DNA of 64,000 nucleotides from the NCBI RefSeq assembly GCF_003732225.1, contig NZ_MOBJ01000005.1, positions 186,001 through 250,000 of the forward strand, written 5' to 3'. Positions 42,603 to 52,476 of the stretch are shown in pieces. Both the position numbers and the translations under genes were made by a program. Position 1 is the first letter of the stretch; each line of letters starts with the position of its first letter. A model generated the notes under the pieces. That model ran no database searches. It saw only the letters and a list, made by a program, of their open reading frames with translations, and was not told where the DNA came from. The stretch comes from Pseudomonas brassicacearum (GTDB lineage Bacteria > Pseudomonadota > Gammaproteobacteria > Pseudomonadales > Pseudomonadaceae).

Positions 42603-43361
42603 ATGGCCGTTGCCCTGAGCACCCTGGTAGAAGAAGCGGACCGTTACCTTGCCAGTTCGCGGATCGCCGACTATTGCCCCAACGGCCTGCAAGTCGAAGG
42701 CCGGCCGCAGGTCATGCGCATCGTCAGCGGCGTTACGGCCAGCCAGGCATTGCTCGATGCAGCGGTCGAAGCCAAGGCCGATCTGGTACTGGTACACCAC
42801 GGCTACTTCTGGAAGGGCGAGAACCCCTGCATTACCGGTATGAAGCAGCGTAGGCTCAAAACCCTGCTCAAGCACGACATCAGCCTCCTGGCCTACCACT
42901 TGCCGCTGGATTTGCATCCGGAAGTGGGCAATAACGTGCAACTGGCCCGTCAACTGGACATTACCGTCGAAGGTCCGCTGGACCCGGAAAACCTAAAAGT
43001 GGTCGGGCTGGTCGGCTCCCTCGCCGAACCCATGACCGCGCGCGACTTTGCCCGTCATGTGCAAGAGGTCATGGGCCGTGAACCGCTGCTGATCGAAGGC
43101 AGCGAGATGGTCCGGCGCGTCGGCTGGTGCACGGGCGGCGGCCAGGGTTATATCGATCAGGCGGTACTGGCCGGCGTTGACTTGTACCTGAGCGGCGAAG
43201 CGTCCGAGCAAACCTTCCACAGCGCTCGGGAAAACGACATCAGCTTCATCGCCGCCGGTCACCACGCCACCGAACGCTACGGCGTGCAGGCGCTGGGGGA
43301 CTATCTGGCGCGGCGGTTTGCCCTTGAACACATCTTCATCGACTGCCCGAATCCGATTTGA
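42603..43361 (+). CDS. Nif3-like dinuclear metal centre protein (YbgI/DUF34)
   Basis: This 252-residue member of the Nif3/DUF34 family forms toroidal hexamers with a dinuclear metal site. The metal ligands are visible in LVLVHHGYFW, LLAYHLPLDLHPEVG and the C-terminal AGHHATERYGVQ. The biological role of the family is unsettled; links to GTP cyclohydrolase and to metal insertion or metabolite repair have been proposed. It is divergent from algW and stands before cysD with a REPIN between. Confidence 0.92.
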   Translation: MAVALSTLVEEADRYLASSRIADYCPNGLQVEGRPQVMRIVSGVTASQALLDAAVEAKADLVLVHHGYFWKGENPCITGMKQRRLKTLLKHDISLLAYHLPLDLHPEVGNNVQLARQLDITVEGPLDPENLKVVGLVGSLAEPMTARDFARHVQEVMGREPLLIEGSEMVRRVGWCTGGGQGYIDQAVLAGVDLYLSGEASEQTFHSARENDISFIAAGHHATERYGVQALGDYLARRFALEHIFIDCPNPI

Positions 43362-43373
43362 CGCAGATATCAA

Positions 43374-43463
43374 TGTGGGAGCGAGCTTGCTCGCGATGAC
43401 TGACTTGAATTCAACATTAATGTCGACTGAACCACCGCTTTCGCGAGCAAGCTCGCTCCCACA
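43374..43463. repeat. REPIN (GTGGGAGC family)
   Basis: Arms at 43374-43397 and 43440-43463 are inverted around 42 bases. The element is in the 249-base gap before cysD. The remaining gap (43464-43610) should hold the cysD promoter, but I cannot pick out a convincing CysB site. Confidence 0.92.
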
Positions 43464-43610
43464 GGACCGCGTACATCACCCTAACGCGGGGGCATATTCA
43501 TATGCTCTTTCGATCTAGTCGGCGTCCTGATTAGAAGAGGTCGCTGTGCTAGCATTCGCCGCTCGAACACGGCCCGCTGGCCGTTCATAAGAAAGCTTTC
43601 GTGAGTAGCC

Positions 43611-44528
43611 ATGGTCGACAAACTGACGCATCTGAAACAGCTGGAGGCGGAAAGCATCCACATCATCCGCGAGGTGGCCGCCGAGTTCGACAACCCGGTG
43701 ATGCTGTACTCCATCGGTAAAGACTCCGCCGTGATGCTGCATCTGGCACGCAAGGCGTTCTTCCCGGGCAAGCTGCCGTTTCCGGTGATGCACGTCGACA
43801 CCCAGTGGAAATTCAAGGAGATGTACAGCTTCCGCGACAAGATGGTCGCAGAGCTGGGCCTTGACCTGATTACCCACGTCAACCCGGAAGGCGTGGCGCA
43901 AGGGATCAACCCCTTCACCCACGGCAGTGCCAAGCACACCGACATCATGAAGACCGAAGGCCTGAAACAGGCTTTGGACAAGTACGGCTTCGACGCTGCC
44001 TTCGGTGGTGCGCGCCGCGATGAAGAGAAATCCCGCGCCAAAGAGCGCGTGTACTCGTTCCGCGACAGCAAGCACCGCTGGGATCCGAAGAACCAGCGTC
44101 CCGAGCTGTGGAACGTCTACAACGGCAAGGTCAACAAAGGCGAATCGATCCGCGTATTCCCGCTGTCGAACTGGACCGAGCTGGACATCTGGCAGTACAT
44201 CTACCTTGAAGGCATCCCGATCGTTCCGTTGTACTTCGCCGCCGAGCGCGATGTCATCGAGAAGAACGGCACGCTGATCATGATCGACGACGAGCGCATC
44301 CTCGAGCACCTGAGCGACGAAGACAAAGCCCGCATCGTCAAAAAGAAAGTGCGTTTCCGTACCCTTGGCTGCTACCCGTTGACGGGCGCGGTGGAGTCCG
44401 AGGCCGAAAGCCTCACGGACATCATTCAGGAAATGCTCCTGACGCGAACTTCCGAGCGCCAGGGCCGAGTCATCGATCACGATGGCGCCGGCTCGATGGA
44501 AGACAAAAAACGTCAAGGTTATTTCTAA
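43611..44528 (+). CDS. cysD: sulfate adenylyltransferase subunit 2
   Basis: CysD is the ATP-pyrophosphatase half of ATP sulfurylase; with the GTPase CysN it makes APS from sulfate and ATP. The 305-residue protein has the P-loop-like [10 protein letters not shown] and the conserved [13 protein letters not shown]. It precedes cysNC by 9 bases. Confidence 0.97.
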   Translation: MVDKLTHLKQLEAESIHIIREVAAEFDNPVMLYSIGKDSAVMLHLARKAFFPGKLPFPVMHVDTQWKFKEMYSFRDKMVAELGLDLITHVNPEGVAQGINPFTHGSAKHTDIMKTEGLKQALDKYGFDAAFGGARRDEEKSRAKERVYSFRDSKHRWDPKNQRPELWNVYNGKVNKGESIRVFPLSNWTELDIWQYIYLEGIPIVPLYFAAERDVIEKNGTLIMIDDERILEHLSDEDKARIVKKKVRFRTLGCYPLTGAVESEAESLTDIIQEMLLTRTSERQGRVIDHDGAGSMEDKKRQGYF

Positions 44529-44537
44529 GGGGCTGTC

Positions 44538-46436
44538 ATGTCGCACCAATCTGATTTGATCAGCGAGGACATCCTCGCCTACCTGGGCCAGCACGAACGT
44601 AAAGAGCTGCTGCGCTTTCTGACCTGCGGTAACGTCGACGACGGCAAGAGCACCCTGATCGGGCGCCTGCTGCACGACTCCAAGATGATCTACGAAGACC
44701 ATCTGGAAGCCATTACCCGCGACTCGAAAAAAGTCGGCACCACCGGTGACGACATCGACCTGGCGTTGCTGGTCGACGGCCTGCAAGCTGAGCGCGAACA
44801 GGGCATCACCATCGATGTCGCGTACCGCTATTTCTCCACCGCCAAGCGCAAATTCATCATTGCCGACACCCCTGGCCATGAGCAGTACACCCGCAACATG
44901 GCCACCGGTGCATCCACCTGTGACCTGGCGATCATCCTGGTCGACGCCCGTTATGGCGTGCAGACCCAGACCCGTCGTCACAGCTTCATTGCCTCGTTGC
45001 TGGGCATCAAACACATCGTTGTCGCCATCAACAAGATGGACCTCAAGGACTTCGATCAAGGCGTGTTCGAGTCGATCAAGGCCGACTACCTGAAGTTCGC
45101 TGAAGGCTTGAAGATGAAGCCTACCAGCATGCACTTCGTGCCGATGTCGGCGCTGAAGGGCGACAACGTGGTGAACAAATCCGAGCGCTCGCCGTGGTAC
45201 ACCGGCCAGTCGCTGATGGAAATCCTTGAAACCGTGGAAGTGGCGGGCGACCGTAACTTCACCGACCTGCGTTTCCCGGTGCAGTACGTCAACCGGCCGA
45301 ACCTGAACTTCCGCGGTTTCGCCGGCACCCTGGCCAGCGGCATCGTCAAGAAGGGTGACGAAGTCGTGGTGCTGCCGTCGGGCAAGAGCAGCCGCGTGAA
45401 ATCCATCGTCACCTTCGACGGTGAACTGGAACACGCAGGCCCGGGTCAGGCCGTAACGCTGACCATGGAAGACGAAATCGACATCTCCCGTGGCGACCTG
45501 TTGGTTCACGCCGACAACGTGCCGCCGGTCACCGACAGCTTCGAAGCGATGCTGGTGTGGATGGCTGAAGAGCCGCTGCTGCCGGGCAAGAAATACGACA
45601 TCAAACGCGCCACCAGTTATGTGCCGGGCTCGATCGCCAGCATCGTCAACAAGGTCGACGTGAACACCCTGGAAGAAGGCCCGGCCAGCGCCTTGCAGCT
45701 GAACGAGATCGGTAAGGTCAGGATCAGCCTCGACGCGCCGATTGCTCTCGATGGTTATGAAAGCAACCGCACCACTGGCTCGTTCATCATCATCGACCGC
45801 TTGACCAACGGCACCGTCGGCGCGGGCATGATCGTCGCCCAGCCTTTGGCTCATGGCAACTCCACGCACCATGGAAAATTGGCCCATGTAGCCACCGAAG
45901 AGCGTGCTCAGCGCTTCGGGCAGCAACCGGCTACCGTGCTGTTCAGCGGCTTGTCGGGCGCTGGCAAAAGCACCCTGGCCTATGCGGTCGAGCGCAAGCT
46001 GTTCGACATGGGCCGTGCGGTGTTTGTGCTCGATGGTCAGAACCTGCGTCACGACCTGAACAAAGGTCTGCCGCAGGATCGCGCCGGGCGTACCGAGAAC
46101 TGGCGTCGTGCGGCTCACGTCGCACGTCAGTTCAACGAAGCCGGTTTGCTGACCCTGGCGGCGTTTGTCGCACCGGACGCCGAAGGCCGCGAGCAGGCCA
46201 AGGCACTGATTGGCAGCGACCGCTTGCTGACCGTTTACGTGCAGGCGTCGCCGCTGGTCTGCGCTGCGCGTGATCCGCAAGGTTTGTACGCCGCTGCTGG
46301 TGACAACATCCCGGGCGACTCCTTCCCCTATGACGTGCCGCTGGACGCTGACCTTGTGGTCGACACCCAGACGCTGTCGCTGGAAGAAAGCGTCAAGCAA
46401 GTGCTGGATCTGCTGCGTAAACGCGGCGCGATCTAA
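44538..46436 (+). CDS. cysNC: bifunctional sulfate adenylyltransferase subunit 1 / APS kinase
   Basis: This 632-residue fusion joins the CysN GTPase with the CysC APS kinase, so APS is made and phosphorylated to PAPS by one polypeptide. CysN motifs are GNVDDGKS (31-38), DTPGHEQY and NKMD. The CysC P-loop GLSGAGKS is at 471-478 and is followed by [10 protein letters not shown]. This NC fusion is the usual form in pseudomonads. A terminator follows. Confidence 0.97.
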   Translation: MSHQSDLISEDILAYLGQHERKELLRFLTCGNVDDGKSTLIGRLLHDSKMIYEDHLEAITRDSKKVGTTGDDIDLALLVDGLQAEREQGITIDVAYRYFSTAKRKFIIADTPGHEQYTRNMATGASTCDLAIILVDARYGVQTQTRRHSFIASLLGIKHIVVAINKMDLKDFDQGVFESIKADYLKFAEGLKMKPTSMHFVPMSALKGDNVVNKSERSPWYTGQSLMEILETVEVAGDRNFTDLRFPVQYVNRPNLNFRGFAGTLASGIVKKGDEVVVLPSGKSSRVKSIVTFDGELEHAGPGQAVTLTMEDEIDISRGDLLVHADNVPPVTDSFEAMLVWMAEEPLLPGKKYDIKRATSYVPGSIASIVNKVDVNTLEEGPASALQLNEIGKVRISLDAPIALDGYESNRTTGSFIIIDRLTNGTVGAGMIVAQPLAHGNSTHHGKLAHVATEERAQRFGQQPATVLFSGLSGAGKSTLAYAVERKLFDMGRAVFVLDGQNLRHDLNKGLPQDRAGRTENWRRAAHVARQFNEAGLLTLAAFVAPDAEGREQAKALIGSDRLLTVYVQASPLVCAARDPQGLYAAAGDNIPGDSFPYDVPLDADLVVDTQTLSLEESVKQVLDLLRKRGAI

Positions 46437-46451
46437 GCGTTAGCCGCAAAT

Positions 46452-46489
46452 AAAAAGCCCGCCGATGAGTGATCATCTGCGGGCTTTTT
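46452..46489 (+). terminator. intrinsic terminator after cysNC
   Basis: AAAAAGCCCGC (46452-46462) pairs with GCGGGCTTTTT (46479-46489) across a 16-base loop and ends in five T residues. Confidence 0.9.
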
Positions 46490-46506
46490 CATGTCTGGTC
46501 GGACGC

Positions 46507-46601
46507 CATCGCGAGCAAGCTCGCTCCCACATGGGATCTTTATGGAATACAAATTTTGTGTTCACCAACGATCAACTGTGGGAGCGAGCTTGCTCGCGAT
46601 A
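46507..46601. repeat. REPIN (GTGGGAGC family)
   Basis: Arms at about 46507-46531 and 46577-46601 are inverted around 45 bases, between the convergent 3' ends of cysNC and the acyltransferase gene. Confidence 0.92.
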
Positions 46602-46620
46602 GGGTCGGCACAGACACCCA

Positions 46621-47526
46621 TTACTTGGCGGGATATTCGCGATGCATCTGCGCAAGCAGCGCATCCTTGTCCTGCCACAACTGGTTGATCCAGCCCTGGA
46701 ACTCCAGGCGGTACACGCCGTCCTGGTCGTAGTTCTTGCCGATGAACTGCTGCGGGATCTTCAGTTCCTGAAAGTGCACCACCACGTCTTTCACATTGCC
46801 ACAGAGCAGGTCCCAATAACCGGGGCGCCCGGCCGGGTAGTGAATGGTCACGTTGACGATGGATTCCAGTTGCTCGCCCATGGCATCCAGCACAAACGCG
46901 ATGCCACCGGCCTTGGGCTTGAGCAGGTAGCGCAAGGGTGATTGCTGCTGCGCATGCTTGCCTTCGGTGAAGCGCGTGCCTTCGACGAAGTTGAAAATCC
47001 CCACCGGGTTATTGCGAAACTTGTCGCAGGTCTTGCGAGTGGTTTCCAGGTCTTTGCCTTTCTTCTCCGGATACTTCTCCAGATAAGCCTTGGAGTAGCG
47101 CTTCATGAATGGAAAGCCCAACGCCCACCACGCCAGACCGATTACCGGCACCCAGATCAGCTCTTGCTTGAGGAAGAACTTCAGCGGGCGAATCCGCCGG
47201 TTGAGCACGTATTGCAGCACCATGATGTCGACCCAGCTCTGGTGGTTGCTGGTGATCAGGTACGAATGCTGATAGTCCAGGCCTTCGAGCCCGCTGAGCT
47301 TCCAGCGCGTGTGCCCGAGCAAATCCATCCAGGCCTTGTTGTTGCTGATCCAGGCTTCGTGGATGTGGCTCATCAGCCAGTCGGTGAAGCGCTGTGCGAT
47401 AGGGAAGGGCAGCAGTAATTTGAAGATCGCCACGACAAACAGCGGTGTGCAGCAGACGATCGTGTTCAGCGCCAACAACAGCGAGGCGATCACGCCTCGC
47501 AAGGGTGCAGGTAGAGAATCCAGCAT
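46621..47526 (-). CDS. acyltransferase of the PlsC family (YihG-like)
   Basis: The 301-residue protein has an N-terminal hydrophobic segment and the PlsC motifs NHQSWVD (HX4D) and FVEGTRFT. Length and the long C-terminal half resemble E. coli YihG, a secondary 1-acylglycerol-3-phosphate acyltransferase. It probably acylates lysophosphatidate at the inner membrane, though another lysophospholipid acceptor is possible. Its ATG abuts the pta stop with no gap, so the two are co-expressed. Confidence 0.88.
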   Translation of the reverse strand: MLDSLPAPLRGVIASLLLALNTIVCCTPLFVVAIFKLLLPFPIAQRFTDWLMSHIHEAWISNNKAWMDLLGHTRWKLSGLEGLDYQHSYLITSNHQSWVDIMVLQYVLNRRIRPLKFFLKQELIWVPVIGLAWWALGFPFMKRYSKAYLEKYPEKKGKDLETTRKTCDKFRNNPVGIFNFVEGTRFTEGKHAQQQSPLRYLLKPKAGGIAFVLDAMGEQLESIVNVTIHYPAGRPGYWDLLCGNVKDVVVHFQELKIPQQFIGKNYDQDGVYRLEFQGWINQLWQDKDALLAQMHREYPAK

Positions 47527-49626
47527 TTAAACATCCATAGGTCGGTTGGCGGCTTGAATCGCAGTCAGGGCAATGGTGTAGACGATGTCGTCGACCTGAG
47601 CGCCGCGCGGCAAATCATTCACCGGTTTGCGCAGGCCTTGCAGCATCGGTCCGAGGCTGACGCAGTCGGCGCTGCGTTGCACGGCTTTGTGGGTGGTGTT
47701 GCCGGTGTTCAGGTCAGGGAAAATGAACACCGTGGCTCGACCGGCTACCCGGCTGTTCGGTGCCAGTTGCCGGGCCACGTCTTCGTTGGCGGCGGCATCG
47801 TACTGCAACGGCCCGTCGATCAGCAGCGCGTTTTGCGCTTCGTGGGCGAGCAAGGTGGCCTCGCGGACTTTCTCGACTTCTTCGCCGCTGGCCGATTCAC
47901 CGCTGGAATAGCTGAGCATCGCCACCCGTGGCGTGATCCCGAAGGCTGCGGCAGAGTCGGCGCTTTGAAGGGCGATCTCGGCCAGCTCGCTGGCGCTCGG
48001 GTGCGGGTTCATGACGCAGTCGCCGTAGACCAGCACTTCCTCCGGGAACAGCATGAAAAACACCGACGACACCAGCGTGCAGCCAGGTGCGGTCTTGATC
48101 AGTTGCAGCGCCGGGCGAATGGTATTGGCGGTGGAGTGAATGACCCCCGACACCAGCCCGTCGACTTCATCCAGCGCGAGCATCATGGTGCCGATCACCA
48201 CGGTGTCTTCCAGCTGCTGCTCGGCCATTGGAGCGTTGAGGCTTTTGGTTTTGCGCAGCGCAACCATCGGCTCGACATAACGCTGACGGATCAGGTCCGG
48301 GTCGAGAATTTCCAGCCCCTCAGGCAGTTCGATACCCTGTGCGCGCGCGACTGCTTGCACGTCCTCGGGTTTGGCCAGCAACACGCAACGAGCAATGCCG
48401 CGCGCCTGGCAGATCGCTGCCGCCTGCACGATCAACGGTTCGCTGCCTTCGGGCAGGACGATGCGTTTGTTGGCAGCCTGGGCGCGCTGGATCAGTTGAT
48501 AGCGGAACACCGCCGGCGACAGGCGCATTTCCCGTGGCGTGCCGCAGCGCTGGTGCAGCCAGTTGGCGTCGAGGTGGCTGGCGACGAAGTCGGTGATGAT
48601 TTCCGCGCGCTCGCGGTCGTCGATCGGGATTTCCTTGTTCAAACCGTTCAACAGGTTGGCGGTGTCGTAGGAGCCCGTGCTCACTGACAACATTGGCAGA
48701 CCGGCCTGCAAGGCACCTCGGCAGAGGTCCATGATCCGTGGGTCGGGCAGGGTGCCGCTGGTCAGCAGCAGTCCGGCCAGCGGCACGCCATTGATCGCCG
48801 CGAGGCTGACGGCGAGGATGATGTCGTCGCGATCGCCGGGGGTCACCACCAGCACGCCGGGCTTGAGCAGTTCGACCGTGTTGCGCATGGTTCGGGCGCA
48901 AATGATGATCTTGCTCATGCGCCGGGTTTCGTAGTCGCCGGCATTGAGCACCTGAGCGCCCATCAGGTCTGCTACGTCGCGGGTGCGCGGGGCGTTCAGC
49001 TCTGGCTGGAACGGAATGCAGCCGAGCAGCCGGAAGTCACCGCTGCGCAACAACGGCGAGTGTTCCTTCAAACGGGCGGCGAAAGCCTCCATGCTTTCAT
49101 CGGTTTTGACTTTGTTGAGGATCACGCCGAGCACTTTCGGGTCTTTCGGACCGCCGAACAATTGCGCTTGCAACTCGACCCGGCCGGAGAGTTCGGTGAG
49201 CACTTCGTTTTCTGGTGCCGAGACCAGAATCACCTCGGCATCCAGGCTTTTCGCCAGGTGCAGATTGACCCGTGCGGCGTAGCTGGCGCTACGGGTCGGG
49301 ACCATGCCTTCGACGATCAGCACGTCTTTGCCAATGGCGGCTTGCTGGTACAGGGTGATGATTTCTTCGAGCAGTTCATCCAGTTGACCGTCACCAAGCA
49401 TCCGCTCGACGTGAGCCAGGCCCAGTGGTTGCGGCGGCTTCAGGCCGTGGGTGCGGGCCACCAGTTCGGTGGAGCGTTCAGGGCCGGTGTCGCCAGGGTG
49501 TGGCTGGGCAATCGGTTTGAAGAAGCCGACTTTCAGTCCGGCTCGTTCAAGGGTACGCACCAGCCCGAGGCTGATGGAGGTCAGACCCACACCAAAATCG
49601 GTGGGCGCGATAAAAAAAGTTTGCAT
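47527..49626 (-). CDS. pta: phosphate acetyltransferase, long form
   Basis: Pta interconverts acetyl-CoA and acetyl phosphate. The 699-residue protein is the long class II form, with an N-terminal P-loop-like (BioD/CobQ-type) domain, a central DRTGG domain (about 215-330) and the C-terminal catalytic PTA_PTB domain (about 370-690, ending SLGPMLQGLRKPVNDLPRG). ATG 49626 (MQTFFIAPTD) fits the family; an in-frame start seven codons earlier does not. ackA is not adjacent. Confidence 0.96.
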   Translation of the reverse strand: MQTFFIAPTDFGVGLTSISLGLVRTLERAGLKVGFFKPIAQPHPGDTGPERSTELVARTHGLKPPQPLGLAHVERMLGDGQLDELLEEIITLYQQAAIGKDVLIVEGMVPTRSASYAARVNLHLAKSLDAEVILVSAPENEVLTELSGRVELQAQLFGGPKDPKVLGVILNKVKTDESMEAFAARLKEHSPLLRSGDFRLLGCIPFQPELNAPRTRDVADLMGAQVLNAGDYETRRMSKIIICARTMRNTVELLKPGVLVVTPGDRDDIILAVSLAAINGVPLAGLLLTSGTLPDPRIMDLCRGALQAGLPMLSVSTGSYDTANLLNGLNKEIPIDDRERAEIITDFVASHLDANWLHQRCGTPREMRLSPAVFRYQLIQRAQAANKRIVLPEGSEPLIVQAAAICQARGIARCVLLAKPEDVQAVARAQGIELPEGLEILDPDLIRQRYVEPMVALRKTKSLNAPMAEQQLEDTVVIGTMMLALDEVDGLVSGVIHSTANTIRPALQLIKTAPGCTLVSSVFFMLFPEEVLVYGDCVMNPHPSASELAEIALQSADSAAAFGITPRVAMLSYSSGESASGEEVEKVREATLLAHEAQNALLIDGPLQYDAAANEDVARQLAPNSRVAGRATVFIFPDLNTGNTTHKAVQRSADCVSLGPMLQGLRKPVNDLPRGAQVDDIVYTIALTAIQAANRPMDV

Positions 49627-49685
49627 GCGGATTCTCTGGAGGTGCATGGCAATGGCGACGGCCTATATCTGGCTGTCTGCCGAAA

Positions 49686-49994
49686 TCAGACGTCAAGGTT
49701 ATCGCTAACCGAGCCCTGAGCGCACCAACCGCAATCAAAGGGTTGGCCTATTTTTTCAATCCGTTTGGTAGGGTCGAGCACCCAGGCTCGTGATTGCCAC
49801 GGTGGCTGGTGGCGCAGATGCTGGGTATGGCCGCAGGAAAGCTCGGCAACCCAGTGTCCGTCCTCGTCCAGATGGAAGCCCTGGATCGTCGACCCGGTCG
49901 AAGCGACCCGTCCGTCCGGGTTCTGTTCGCTTTCGGGCGATTGCTTCGCTAAACTTGGTCTTTCTATATTCTTATGCAAAAGGTCTCGCCCCAT
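49686..49994 (-). CDS. DUF3565 domain protein
   Basis: This small protein (102 residues from ATG 49994) ends in a conserved DUF3565 block with GHWVAELSCGHTQHLRH and a final CGWC. The Cys/His pattern suggests a metal-binding site, but no function is known to me. The start is uncertain: ATG 49994 overlaps the slyD ATG on the other strand, its ribosome site would lie inside slyD, and about 30 variable residues precede the conserved domain. It is followed by pta on the same strand. Confidence 0.75.
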   Translation of the reverse strand: MGRDLLHKNIERPSLAKQSPESEQNPDGRVASTGSTIQGFHLDEDGHWVAELSCGHTQHLRHQPPWQSRAWVLDPTKRIEKIGQPFDCGWCAQGSVSDNLDV

Positions 49995-50478
49995 GCTGAT
50001 CGCCGCCAATAAGGCTGTCTCCATCGACTATACCCTGACCAACGACGCTGGTGAGGTCATCGACAGCTCTGCCGGCGGCGCACCGCTGGTTTACCTGCAA
50101 GGCGCAGGTAACATCATCCCGGGCCTGGAAAAAGCCCTGGAAGGTAAAGCTGTCGGTGAAGAACTGAAAGTCTCCGTAGAACCTGAAGATGCCTACGGCG
50201 AATACGCTGCCGAACTGGTCAGCACCCTGAGCCGCAGCATGTTCGAAGGCGTCGACGAACTGGAAGTGGGCATGCAGTTCCACGCTTCCGCGCCAGACGG
50301 CCAGATGCAAATCGTCACCATCCGTGATCTGGACGGCGACGACGTGACCGTTGACGGCAACCACCCGTTGGCCGGCCAGCGTTTGACCTTCCAGGTCAAA
50401 ATCGTCGACATCCGTGATGCCAGCCAGGAAGAAATCGCTCATGGTCACGTCCATGGCGAAGGTGGCCATCACCACTGA
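49993..50478 (+). CDS. slyD: FKBP-type peptidyl-prolyl isomerase (SlyD type)
   Basis: The 161-residue protein has a split FKBP domain with an inserted IF chaperone domain (about 72-120) and ends in a short His-rich tail (HGHVHGEGGHHH). SlyD acts as a folding catalyst and nickel chaperone; the tail here is shorter and has no Cys, so metal delivery may be weaker than in E. coli. The ATG at 49993 is well supported by the FKBP N-terminus; a longer in-frame start at 49765 would run through the DUF3565 gene. Confidence 0.93.
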   Translation: MLIAANKAVSIDYTLTNDAGEVIDSSAGGAPLVYLQGAGNIIPGLEKALEGKAVGEELKVSVEPEDAYGEYAAELVSTLSRSMFEGVDELEVGMQFHASAPDGQMQIVTIRDLDGDDVTVDGNHPLAGQRLTFQVKIVDIRDASQEEIAHGHVHGEGGHHH

Positions 50479-50508
50479 TTTTCTGCGCTAAGCTTTCGAG
50501 AACTGGAG

Positions 50509-50531
50509 AGGCGCCCGAGGGGCGCCTTTTT
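50509..50531 (+). terminator. intrinsic terminator after slyD
   Basis: AGGCGCCC (50509-50516) pairs with GGGCGCCT (50520-50527) around GAG and is followed by a T-run. Confidence 0.9.
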
Positions 50532-50603
50532 AGTCCGCGGCTGTCCTTGGCGACATCGCCAAGTGGCTGTTTCGAGAAGAACACGGGAAATTTGGAGTCC
50601 GTC

Positions 50604-51086
50604 ATGAGTGCTTTTCACGACCTTACATTGAAAGCTTTGGATGGCCAGGAGTTGCCTCTGGCGCCCTTCAAAGGGCACGTCGTGCTGGTGGTCAACGTCG
50701 CCTCCAAGTGTGGATTGACCCCACAGTACGCTGCTCTGGAAAACCTCTACCAGCAATACAAGGGTAAAGGTTTCAGCGTGCTGGGTTTGCCGTGCAATCA
50801 GTTCGCCGGGCAAGAGCCGGGCACTGAAAACGAGATCAAAGAGTTCTGCAGCCTCAACTACGGCGTGACCTTCCCGCTGTCCAGCAAGCTGGAAGTCAAC
50901 GGTCATGATCGCCATCAGCTGTACCGGTTGTTGGCAGGTGAGGGCGCGGAATTCCCGGGTGACATCACCTGGAACTTCGAGAAGTTCCTCCTCGGTAAAG
51001 ATGGTCGCGTGCTGGCGCGTTTCTCGCCACGTACCGCGCCGGATGATCCGACGATCGTTCAGGCGATCGAAAAAGCCCTGATCTGA
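50604..51086 (+). CDS. glutathione peroxidase family protein (Cys type)
   Basis: The 160-residue thioredoxin-fold protein has the peroxidatic Cys36 in NVASKCGLTPQY, the Gln/Asn of LPCNQFAGQEPG and the Trp motif TWNFEKFL. Bacterial Cys-type members usually take electrons from thioredoxin rather than glutathione. ATG 50604 follows TTGGAG. It is monocistronic, between the slyD terminator and a paired repeat. Confidence 0.93.
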   Translation: MSAFHDLTLKALDGQELPLAPFKGHVVLVVNVASKCGLTPQYAALENLYQQYKGKGFSVLGLPCNQFAGQEPGTENEIKEFCSLNYGVTFPLSSKLEVNGHDRHQLYRLLAGEGAEFPGDITWNFEKFLLGKDGRVLARFSPRTAPDDPTIVQAIEKALI

Positions 51087-51091
51087 ACATC

Positions 51092-51164
51092 AAAAGATCG
51101 CAGCCGGCGGCAGCTCCTACGGATCAACGCTATCTGTAGGAGCTGCCGCAGGCTGCGATCTTTT
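51092..51164. repeat. paired inverted repeat, GTAGGAGCTGCCGCAGGCTG family
   Basis: Arms 51092-51120 and 51136-51164 are inverted around 15 bases and end in AAAAGATC/GATCTTTT. This is the second member of the family at 23531-23603. It starts 6 bases after the peroxidase stop and could act as its terminator. Confidence 0.9.
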
Positions 51165-51264
51165 CGCTTCTACCCTTTAATCACCCAAATCAATAGTGCT
51201 TCGCAAAACTGTGCGCACTCCATATTATCACCGTCATAAACCTCGCCTCTCCATGGAGTGTCGC

Positions 51265-52368
51265 ATGCCAGTCAAAGCCTTGTTCAAGCCGTTTAACCTC
51301 GGTGCCCTGGAGTTGCCGACCCGTGTGGTCATGGCGCCGATGACCCGCTCGTTTTCCCCGGGCGGTGTGCCGAATTCGAAAGTCATCGAGTACTACCGCC
51401 GACGCGCAGCCGCAGGTGTGGGCCTGATCATCACCGAGGGCACCACGGTGGGCCACAAGGCGTCCAACGGTTACCCGAACGTCCCGCACTTTTACGGCGA
51501 AGCGGCGTTGGCCGGCTGGAAAAAAGTCGTTGATGCGGTGCACGCCGAAGGCGGCAAGATCGTTCCGCAGTTGTGGCACGTCGGCAGCGTACGGCGCATC
51601 GGCACCGAACCGGATGCCAGCGTGCCGGGTTACGGACCGTCGGAAAAACTCAAGGACGGTCAGGTCGTGGTTCACGGCATGACCAAACAGGATATCCAGG
51701 ACGTGATCGCGGCCTTCGCCCAGGCCGCCAAAGATGCGCAGAGCATCGGCATGGACGGCGTCGAGATCCACGGCGCCCACGGCTATCTGGTCGACCAGTT
51801 TTTCTGGGAAGGCAGCAACCAGCGCACCGACGAATACGGCGGCAGCCTGGCCAATCGTTCTCGCTTTGCCATTGAACTGATCCAGGCCGTGCGTGCGGCA
51901 GTCGGTCCGAACTACCCGATCATCTTCCGTTTCTCCCAGTGGAAGCAGCAGGACTACAGCGCACGCCTGGTACAAACCCCAGAGGCGTTGGGCGAGTTTC
52001 TTCAGCCGCTGTCCGATGCCGGCGTGGATATTTTCCACTGCTCGACGCGGCGTTTCTGGGAGCCGGAGTTCGACGGTTCCGAGCTGAACCTGGCAGGCTG
52101 GACCCGCCAACTGACCGGCAAGCCGACCATCACCGTGGGCAGCGTAGGGCTGGACGGTGAGTTCCTGCAGTTCATGGTCAACACCGACAAAGTCGCGCAA
52201 CCGGCCAGTCTGGAGAATCTGCTGGAGCGTTTGAACAACCAGGAGTTCGACCTGGTGGCGGTGGGTCGCGCCTTGCTGGTCGACCCGGACTGGGCGCAGA
52301 AAGTCCGCGAAGGTCGCGAGCAGGACATCCTGCCATTCAGTCGTGAGGCGTTGATGACGCTGGTTTAA
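51265..52368 (+). CDS. NADH:flavin oxidoreductase (Old Yellow Enzyme family)
   Basis: The 367-residue FMN TIM-barrel protein has the OYE motifs MAPMTRS near the N-terminus, PQLWHVG, GVEIHGAHGYLVDQF and RTDEYGGS. OYE enzymes reduce activated C=C bonds of enones, nitro compounds or nitrate esters; the physiological substrate cannot be read here. GGAG at 51255-51258 supports ATG 51265. It has no obvious operon partner. Confidence 0.92.
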   Translation: MPVKALFKPFNLGALELPTRVVMAPMTRSFSPGGVPNSKVIEYYRRRAAAGVGLIITEGTTVGHKASNGYPNVPHFYGEAALAGWKKVVDAVHAEGGKIVPQLWHVGSVRRIGTEPDASVPGYGPSEKLKDGQVVVHGMTKQDIQDVIAAFAQAAKDAQSIGMDGVEIHGAHGYLVDQFFWEGSNQRTDEYGGSLANRSRFAIELIQAVRAAVGPNYPIIFRFSQWKQQDYSARLVQTPEALGEFLQPLSDAGVDIFHCSTRRFWEPEFDGSELNLAGWTRQLTGKPTITVGSVGLDGEFLQFMVNTDKVAQPASLENLLERLNNQEFDLVAVGRALLVDPDWAQKVREGREQDILPFSREALMTLV

Positions 52369-52386
52369 ACGGCGGCTGTGCCGACG

Positions 52387-52455
52387 CCATCGCGAGCAAG
52401 CTCGCTCCCACATTGGAATACATACTCCTGTGGGAGCGAGCTTGCTCGCGATGGC
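52387..52455. repeat. short REPIN (GTGGGAGC family)
   Basis: Arms at about 52387-52412 and 52430-52455 are inverted around only 17 bases, much less than in the other copies (about 42-46). It lies between convergent 3' ends. Confidence 0.92.
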
Positions 52456-52476
52456 TGACTCAATGCTACAGAGAAA

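Noticed and set aside
43515..46400. A 961-codon open frame antisense to cysD-cysNC
   Set aside because: It is a by-product of high third-position GC in cysNC and cysD. Its translation has no recognisable domain and is rich in His, Gln, Arg and Val, as such shadows are. Several others (for example 915-2285, 15322-16725, 36623-38086 on the minus strand) were rejected for the same reason.
44538..46436. cysN-cysC fusion as a novel gene fusion
   Set aside because: The fusion is the normal arrangement in Pseudomonas and several other proteobacteria.
49765..49992. A 76-residue N-terminal extension of SlyD
   Set aside because: The FKBP fold starts at MLIAANKAVSIDY; the extension is the shadow of the DUF3565 gene.
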